Part shown: in pieces, positions 16,663-21,200 of the stretch | Numbering within the stretch: position 1 is the first letter of the stretch | How the letters are laid out: every line of letters starts with the position of its first letter | NCBI GenBank assembly: GCA_964504645.1 | Contig: CAZDGB010000101.1 | Location: forward strand, 1-21,200 | Source: CAZDGB01 sp964504645 | Lineage (GTDB): Bacteria; Planctomycetota; Planctomycetia; Planctomycetales; Planctomycetaceae | Direction of reading: 5' to 3' | DNA: 21,200 nucleotides | Made by a program: the position numbers and the translations under genes | The notes under the pieces: generated by a model | Databases searched by the model: none | What the model was told of the DNA's origin: nothing | Seen by the model: only the letters and a program-made list of their open reading frames with translations

Positions 16663-17178
16663 ATCAAAGCCCCATGCTTGAAGTGACCGATGACTCTGGT
16701 TTCCTCGCCCTGGTCGTTCCTGCGGCCTACGAGACCTTCGTTGCCCGCGATTGGACGCTCGACCAAATCTTGGCGCACTTCAAGGCCCAGATGGGTCGGC
16801 ATTCCCTCCTGATCTGGGGCACGGGGCTGGAAGGATTCTGGAGGGTTGATGTGCGGCTGAAAAAGTCCAAGGTGAAAGGGTTCAGGGAGGCCAGCGGTGC
16901 GCTGAAAGTTGTCGGAGGCTCACTGCTGCTTACCAACTACGAGAGCCTGACAATGGCTGCTCAGTTCAAGCATGTCACGCTGCCTGAAAAGCACCAGGAA
17001 GATTTGCCCGTGTCACTGCCGGACGGCGACTACACTTGCCGAATCATCCAAATGTTTGATCCCGAGCAAGAGGAAACTGCTGGCGACGAGAAACCTGATT
17101 TCGTCGTCGAGATACTGAAGGCAACTGGCATGCCCGCGCATTGGGAGAGAATCCCGTGGTTCAAAGTTGATGGCTAAC
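16656..17178. mobile_element. Probable gene cassette bounded by a perfect 12-bp inverted repeat
   Basis: GTTAGCCATCAA (16656-16667) and TTGATGGCTAAC (17167-17178) are exact complements and enclose the second cassette gene almost completely. The outer seven bases are the expected R' and R'' cores, but the match extends five bases further into the cassette. Six bases (CTTATC) separate the right end from a consensus R' core, GTTAGGC (17185-17191). Confidence 0.55.
16674..17177 (+). CDS. Hypothetical protein, second cassette gene
   Basis: The 167-residue protein is soluble with no signal peptide. Segments include DWTLDQILAHFKAQMGRHSL, LLIWGTGLEGFWRVDV, GGSLLLTNYESLTMAAQFKH and LPVSLPDGDYTCRIIQMFDP, suggesting a mostly beta domain. 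I have a sense of having seen the LLLTNYESLTMAAQF stretch in cassette-borne or scattered hypothetical proteins, but cannot name the family or a function. By eye its codons are less GC-rich at third positions than those of its neighbours, consistent with transfer. ATG 16674 begins 12 nt after the R' core and has no Shine-Dalgarno sequence. TAA (17175-17177) lies inside a GGCTAAC core. Confidence 0.7.
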   Translation: MLEVTDDSGFLALVVPAAYETFVARDWTLDQILAHFKAQMGRHSLLIWGTGLEGFWRVDVRLKKSKVKGFREASGALKVVGGSLLLTNYESLTMAAQFKHVTLPEKHQEDLPVSLPDGDYTCRIIQMFDPEQEETAGDEKPDFVVEILKATGMPAHWERIPWFKVDG

Positions 17179-17205
17179 CTTATCGTTAGGCGGCTGAGAG
17201 CCATC
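17169..17205 (+). other. Collapsed attC-like remnant after the second cassette gene
   Basis: GGCTAAC (17172-17178) and the consensus core GTTAGGC (17185-17191) are separated by only six bases. The two cores nearly pair with each other, but the central stem found in the site at 16564-16662 is missing. A second stem, GATGGCT (17169-17175) with AGCCATC (17199-17205), overlaps it. The simplest reading is an attC that lost its middle, which would fix the array at this end. Confidence 0.45.
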
Positions 17206-17216
17206 CCACACAAGGC

Positions 17217-18554
17217 TTACGCCGCGCCGCTCGCCTGCCGCCACTTTCGCCAGGCGAGGATCTGCACGACGATGAGGACGAGAATCACGCCGGCGGCCAG
17301 TGCATACGGCAATCGGAAATTGATCCGCGCACCGAGCAGGCCGCCGAGGATCGTGCCGAGCGCCATCCCTGCGGCGAGCGTGGCTTCGTGGATGCCGGCG
17401 GCGAAGGCCCGCGTCTCCTGCGAACTGCCCGCCGTGCTGTAGTACAGGCTCGAAAAGTAGTTGAATCCCATCAATTGCCCGAGCAGCATCAGACCGGCGA
17501 GCAGCATCGTCGATGACGTGGCGAACGAAATCACGACGAGTCCCGCCGCGCCGAGCAACTGCGACGCCAGCGAGACGGGCAGCCGGTAATGCCAGAACTT
17601 CGAGACGTGCATCAGCAGATACGTGGCGATGGTCACGGCCCGCCACGCCGCGAGCAGCAAGCCGTGCTCTTCTGGCAGAATGTTCAGGCTGACGACCATG
17701 CCCGGCAACAGGTCGAAGATCATCGAGCCGCCGAACACGCCGCCGAAGTTGGCGATCCAGCCGAGCCGTTTGAACAGGATCGCCTGCGCGATCGCGGGAT
17801 CGTGCGCCGCCTGTTCGACGGCGACGCCATTCTGCAGCCTGCCGACGAGAGTGATGGCCGCCAGCGCCGCGAAGACGTTCGCTCCTGCGCCGGTGAGGGC
17901 GGCGCTCCAGGTCCAAATCGTGCCCCATTCGTAGAGCGTGCCGCCGGCGAGTTGGCCGATCATCATGCCGACATTCCAGGCGACGCAGTAGAAGATCAAC
18001 CGCCGGCTGACGCCGTGATGATTCGAATGCGGGTCGTCTCCCTGGTTGAGCCAGCCGATCAGCGGCGGATAGACACAGCCCAGCGCGATTCCAAGCGGCC
18101 AGTAGCCGAGCAGGAACCAGTGGCTGCTCGGATCGTTGAGGCTGCAGACCAGGATGCTGAGAATCGACCCGACGGCCCCGGCGAGGAACACGAGCCGGCC
18201 GTCGATCCGCATGGCGAGCCAGCCGCCGAGAATGCTGCCCAGTCCCGCCGTGAACGACCGCCCCGCGCCAATGACGCCGAGATACAACGGCGTCGCCCCC
18301 TGATCGGCGAGCGCCCGCGACGCCGTGAAGATCACAAGGAATACCGAGAAGTCGGTCAGCAGGCAGATGAAATAAAGCCAGATCCGCAGCCGGCGATGGA
18401 CGGTATCGCGCCGCGGCGGCAGCGCGGCGGAGGGGAGGATGTCGGCAGCGACTTCCGAGGTCGGAACGGCGGGATTCAACGGAGGGCCTCGACTGCAAGC
18501 GCGGGGGTGGCGGACCGCCGCATCATAACGCGAGAGGGCGAACTTGCCGATCAT
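17217..18554 (-). CDS. Major facilitator superfamily transporter
   Basis: It is an inner-membrane carrier with about 12 hydrophobic segments, from WLYFICLLTDFSVFLVIF to LPYALAAGVILVLIVVQI. The loop between helices 2 and 3 (GSILGGWLAMRIDGRLVFLAGAVG) fits the MFS A-motif region. The substrate cannot be inferred. The long ORF starts at ATG 18554 without a Shine-Dalgarno sequence, and its first 25 residues look non-coding. TTG at 18479 has GAGG upstream and gives a 420-residue product with TM1 starting near residue 28; a TATGAT box (18527-18522) lies in between. I think the TTG start is at least as likely. It is convergent with the second cassette gene, whose remnant site ends 12 bp away. Confidence 0.85.
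   Translation of the reverse strand: MIGKFALSRYDAAVRHPRACSRGPPLNPAVPTSEVAADILPSAALPPRRDTVHRRLRIWLYFICLLTDFSVFLVIFTASRALADQGATPLYLGVIGAGRSFTAGLGSILGGWLAMRIDGRLVFLAGAVGSILSILVCSLNDPSSHWFLLGYWPLGIALGCVYPPLIGWLNQGDDPHSNHHGVSRRLIFYCVAWNVGMMIGQLAGGTLYEWGTIWTWSAALTGAGANVFAALAAITLVGRLQNGVAVEQAAHDPAIAQAILFKRLGWIANFGGVFGGSMIFDLLPGMVVSLNILPEEHGLLLAAWRAVTIATYLLMHVSKFWHYRLPVSLASQLLGAAGLVVISFATSSTMLLAGLMLLGQLMGFNYFSSLYYSTAGSSQETRAFAAGIHEATLAAGMALGTILGGLLGARINFRLPYALAAGVILVLIVVQILAWRKWRQASGAA
18522..18527 (-). promoter_or_regulatory. Possible -10 box (TATGAT) of the MFS gene
   Basis: Read on the minus strand, CGTTATGATGC contains TATGAT, one base from the TATAAT consensus. If used, the transcript would start downstream of ATG 18554, and TTG 18479 would be the real start. 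No clear -35 is seen. Confidence 0.3.
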
Positions 18555-18670
18555 GCCGGAAATGACGGACGTGACAGTGAAGCAGCGCGAGTTCCACTAC
18601 GGGCTATCGTTGCGAATGCGCCGCGGCCATCTCGCGGTGTATGTTTTCACCGAGAATCTCGACGAACGGT

Positions 18671-18767
18671 TGGGTGGCCGGGGCTGGAGCCGCTTCGGCG
18701 AAGCCCCGGTTTTGCGTGCGATCTCCGGGGCTTCCCTCCCGTTGGTCGGTCCAGCCCCGGCCACCCA
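18671..18767. repeat. Nested palindromic element B (perfect 18-bp outer arms)
   Basis: TGGGTGGCCGGGGCTGGA (18671-18688) and TCCAGCCCCGGCCACCCA (18750-18767) are exact complements enclosing 61 bp. Inside is a perfect 10-bp stem, GAAGCCCCGG (18700-18709) with CCGGGGCTTC (18725-18734). It lies between the divergent MFS and flippase genes and ends 37 bp before the flippase GTG start. Both elements begin with GGGTGGC and share the two-stem plan of element A. Confidence 0.75.
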
Positions 18768-18804
18768 TCGCCAATTATTGGCTCATCAACAGGAACGTCG
18801 TTTC

Positions 18805-20322
18805 GTGTCTCAAGCCGCCGTGGCGCCGATTTCGGCGACTGTTGTGCGACCGCACGCCGTCAAGCGGAACGTGCTGGCGACGTGGTTTGCGCATGCGATC
18901 GCGCTCGGCGTCGGCTTCTTGTTGATGCCGTACGTCCTGACGGTCCTCGGCCAGCATCAGTACGGCACGTGGGTCTTCATCAACTCGTTCGTCGCCTACA
19001 CCGGCGTGCTGTATCTCGGCCTGGGCGAAACGATCAGCCGCTACGTGGCGAAGTACGAAGCCGAAGGCCGGCCGGAACGCATCAACGAAATCGTCAGCCT
19101 CGTGCTGGCGATTTACCTCGGCACCGGCACACTGGCGTTGGCGATCGCCGCGCTGCTCTGCGCGCTCGTGCCTTCCTTCGGACGCTGGGATGGACACGAA
19201 CTGCTCCAGGTGCAGATCGTCATCCTGATGCTGGGCGTGAATCTTATGCTCAGCTTGTGCGGCAGCGTCTTCGGCGGCGTCCTTGTCGGACTGCGGCGTT
19301 TCGATCTCGAACGGGGTGTCTCGCTGGCGTTCGACTTCGTTCGCTTCGGGCTGATCTTCCTGCTGCTCGGAGAACGCTGGGGACTCGTCACCATCGCCGG
19401 CGTCTACTTGTTTATCACACTCTGCGAGCAGATCAGCTTCGTCGTACTCGTGTTTCGTTGTTATCCGTCGCTGCGGTTTCATCCGGCGTATTTGAAATGG
19501 TCGGTGCTGCGGGAATGCAGCGGTTTCAGCGGAATGTCGCTCGTCAACAGTTTCGCCGCGACGGTGATCAACGCGACGGACAGCATCGTCATCGGTTTCT
19601 GCCTGGGAACGAACGCCATCGTGCCGTATTACGTCGCGCTGCGGCTGACGCAGTTCATCCGCCAGCCGATCGAGAAGATCGCCCACATCTGCATGCCGAC
19701 GGCGGGAGCGCTCGCCGCCGGGTCCGATCCGCAGCGGCTGCTCAAGTTCCTGACGAAAGCGCTGGGCGTCGTGACGCTGCTCATCGGCGGGATGTTCGTC
19801 GGCGGGTGGTTCTTCGGCGACGATTTGATCCAGGCCTGGATCGGCGACGACTTCTCCGAATCTCACGCCATCCTGTGCGTCCTGCTGGCGACGCAGGTCG
19901 TCGCGCTGCCGTGCGGCATTCTGAGGTCGTTCCTCTTTGGAACCGGTCACGTCCGCGTGCCGGCGCTGATTTACTTGTTGGAGGCGGCGTGCAATCTGGG
20001 CTTGAGCATCCTCCTGTGCCAATGGTGGGGCGTGATTGGCGTCGCCTGGGGGACGGCGATTCCCGCTGTCATCATCGAGTTGGGCCTGTTGGCGCCGTAT
20101 GCGTTGAAAACGCTCGGGCTTTCTGTTCGCCGGTTGTGGACGCAGGCCCTCGCGCCGCAACTCGTGCCGTTGACGCTGCTGGCGGCGTATTCGTGGTTTG
20201 TCTCGCAGCAGCCGTGGAGCCACGCCGGCTGGCCGTCGTTGATCGGCATCACCCTCGGCGGCGGTGCCGTTCTGGGCGCGGCGTGGCTGGGCCAGGAACG
20301 TTTGCGGGTGACACGCTCCTGA
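18805..20322 (+). CDS. Polysaccharide/oligosaccharide flippase (MOP superfamily)
   Basis: It is an inner-membrane protein of 505 residues with about 12-14 hydrophobic segments, of the polysaccharide-synthesis (Wzx-like) flippase family that moves lipid-linked sugars across the membrane. The first helix pair (VLATWFAHAIALGVGFLLMPYVLTVLG) followed by YGTWVFINSFVAYTGVLYLG and GLGETISRYVAKYEAEG is typical, as is the central LRLTQFIRQPIEKIAHICMP. GTG 18805 is preferred, with AGGAA upstream. The in-frame ATG at 18544 would add 87 residues translated through palindromic element B, unlike any transporter N-terminus. No polymerase or ligase is adjacent, so its glycan is unknown; the GT4 and guanylyltransferase genes are the nearest related functions. 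Confidence 0.85.
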   Translation: MSQAAVAPISATVVRPHAVKRNVLATWFAHAIALGVGFLLMPYVLTVLGQHQYGTWVFINSFVAYTGVLYLGLGETISRYVAKYEAEGRPERINEIVSLVLAIYLGTGTLALAIAALLCALVPSFGRWDGHELLQVQIVILMLGVNLMLSLCGSVFGGVLVGLRRFDLERGVSLAFDFVRFGLIFLLLGERWGLVTIAGVYLFITLCEQISFVVLVFRCYPSLRFHPAYLKWSVLRECSGFSGMSLVNSFAATVINATDSIVIGFCLGTNAIVPYYVALRLTQFIRQPIEKIAHICMPTAGALAAGSDPQRLLKFLTKALGVVTLLIGGMFVGGWFFGDDLIQAWIGDDFSESHAILCVLLATQVVALPCGILRSFLFGTGHVRVPALIYLLEAACNLGLSILLCQWWGVIGVAWGTAIPAVIIELGLLAPYALKTLGLSVRRLWTQALAPQLVPLTLLAAYSWFVSQQPWSHAGWPSLIGITLGGGAVLGAAWLGQERLRVTRS

Positions 20323-20416
20323 GGCTTGGCAAGGGGTGGTATCTCGCATCCCGCCACACCTCCATTTTCGACCGTCCGGTTCCGTCCGATCCCGTCTGGG
20401 CATTCCGACTTGCGGC

Positions 20417-20425
20417 TGCTAGAAT
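20417..20425 (+). promoter_or_regulatory. Candidate extended -10 promoter element of aceE
   Basis: TGCTAGAAT (20417-20425) has the TG-N-TANAAT form of an extended -10 element, which can work without a good -35. Transcription would begin near 20432 and give a leader of about 100 nt before the aceE ATG. The rest of the gap 20323-20532 shows no gene and no convincing terminator. Confidence 0.45.
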
Positions 20426-20532
20426 AGTCGAAGCGTGCGCTCCGCCAGGATTGCCGGGCGAATGATTCCGGCGAGGGGGTGGATTGTCTGCCCATTGGAC
20501 AGAAGTTGTTTGCATCAAAGGGCCTTGCGATT

Positions 20533-21200
20533 ATGGCCACCATCAGTGTCTCTCCTCCGACCGCCCGACGGCCCGTCGCGGAAGCCGAACCGGTTCCGGC
20601 CGAGTCGAACGGCGAATCCAGCAACGTCATCGCCCCCGAAATTCCTCTCGATCCGACGGAAGTCGCCGAGTGGCTTGAATCGCTCGACGACCTGCTGCAC
20701 CGCGAAGGGCCGGAAGTCGTCAAGCACATCCTGACGCAGCTCTACGCGCGGGCGCAAAGCCAAGCGGTGCCGATTGTTCCGTCGATCACCACCCCGTATG
20801 TGAACACGATCGGCGTGGAAAATCAGCCCGCCTACCCCGGCGATGAGGAAATCGAACGCCGGTTGCGGAGCATGGTCCGCTGGAACGCCATGGCGATGGT
20901 CCAGCAGGCGTATCATTCCGGCACCGGCGTCGGCGGCCATATCGCGACGTTCGCATCGTCGGCGGCCTTGGTGGAAACGGCTCAGAATCATTTCTTCCAC
21001 GCGCCGACGAAGGACCACACCGGCGACATGGTCTACTTCCAGGGGCACGCCTCCCCCGGCATGTATTCCCGGGCGTTTCTGGAAGGACGCCTCGACGAAA
21101 GCCACCTGAAGAACTTCCGCCGCGAGCTGCCCCGCGGGCAGGGATTGTCGTCGTATCCCCATCCGTGGCTGATGCCCGATTTCTGGCAGTTCCCGACGGT
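20533..21200 (+). CDS. aceE: Pyruvate dehydrogenase E1 component, homodimeric type (partial, 3' end beyond window)
   Basis: E1 decarboxylates pyruvate with thiamine diphosphate and acetylates the lipoyl E2 subunit in the cytoplasmic pyruvate dehydrogenase complex. The 222 visible residues follow the E. coli AceE N-terminus closely: TPYVNTIGVENQPAYPGDEE, IERRLRSMVRWNAMAMV, GVGGHIATFASSAAL, NHFFHA, GDMVYFQGHASPGMYSRAFL and GLSSYPHPWLMPDFWQFPT. The His of the GGHIA motif and the QGH triad are expected near the cofactor. About 40 extra residues rich in Pro, Glu and Ala precede the conserved part. ATG 20533 is supported by AAGGG about 10 nt upstream. E2 and E3 genes would be expected beyond the right edge. 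Confidence 0.95.
   Translation, partial: MATISVSPPTARRPVAEAEPVPAESNGESSNVIAPEIPLDPTEVAEWLESLDDLLHREGPEVVKHILTQLYARAQSQAVPIVPSITTPYVNTIGVENQPAYPGDEEIERRLRSMVRWNAMAMVQQAYHSGTGVGGHIATFASSAALVETAQNHFFHAPTKDHTGDMVYFQGHASPGMYSRAFLEGRLDESHLKNFRRELPRGQGLSSYPHPWLMPDFWQFPT

Noticed and set aside
17589..20465. A 958-residue open frame on the plus strand
   Set aside because: It runs antisense to the MFS gene, then in a second frame through the flippase. Its translation is Arg/Ala/Asp-rich without domains, while both overlapped genes have clear membrane segments.

Overview
The window looks like a chromosomal segment from a GC-rich planctomycete. The sequence-based grounds are a BBP7-type outer-membrane barrel protein, a Minf_1886-family protein (a family restricted to Planctomycetes and Verrucomicrobia), a large exported multihaem protein ending in the Pirellula/Verrucomicrobium-type haem-binding domain, and several integron-like cassette features. 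This taxonomic call is inference; no rRNA or tRNA gene was seen.

Layout. Positions 1-421 (minus) hold the 5' part of a mannose-1-phosphate guanylyltransferase, divergent from a phosphosugar mutase (624-2426, plus); the space between is packed with hairpins. A minus-strand run follows, read from right to left: Minf_1886 protein (5394-4996), a one-TM hypothetical protein (4996-4475, ATGA-coupled), a membrane GGDEF diguanylate cyclase (4444-3632) and a membrane-anchored PDZ protein (3479-2328), whose tail overlaps the mutase gene by 99 bp. From 5684 the plus strand carries a GT4 glycosyltransferase, the BBP7 protein (7242-8933), the GTPase TypA/BipA (9258-11084), an exported sugar-dehydrogenase/cytochrome fusion with three CXXCH motifs (11324-14518), and an exported protein of unknown function (14658-15974).

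Positions about 16060-17210 are an accessory island. Two small hypothetical genes (16225-16569 and 16674-17177) are separated by a 99-bp site with the architecture of an integron attC recombination site, and the second ends in a collapsed attC-like remnant. No integrase lies in the window, so this would be a cassette pair without an integrase. To the right are an MFS transporter (minus), a polysaccharide flippase (plus, probable GTG start at 18805) and the 5' part of aceE, the pyruvate dehydrogenase E1 (plus, running off the end).

Functional themes are sugar-nucleotide supply, glycosyl transfer and export (guanylyltransferase, mutase, GT4, flippase), c-di-GMP signalling, periplasmic redox, and core housekeeping (typA, aceE). 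The genes are not one operon; most are separately spaced. The intergenic DNA is unusually rich in palindromes: two large nested cruciform elements built to the same plan (14544-14624 and 18671-18767), three copies of a CCGCGG hairpin, a 17-bp terminator-like stem after the BBP7 gene, a 19-bp inverted repeat before the GT4 gene, a 13-bp inverted repeat before the cassettes, and a three-copy 21-24 bp repeat abutting the typA start codon.
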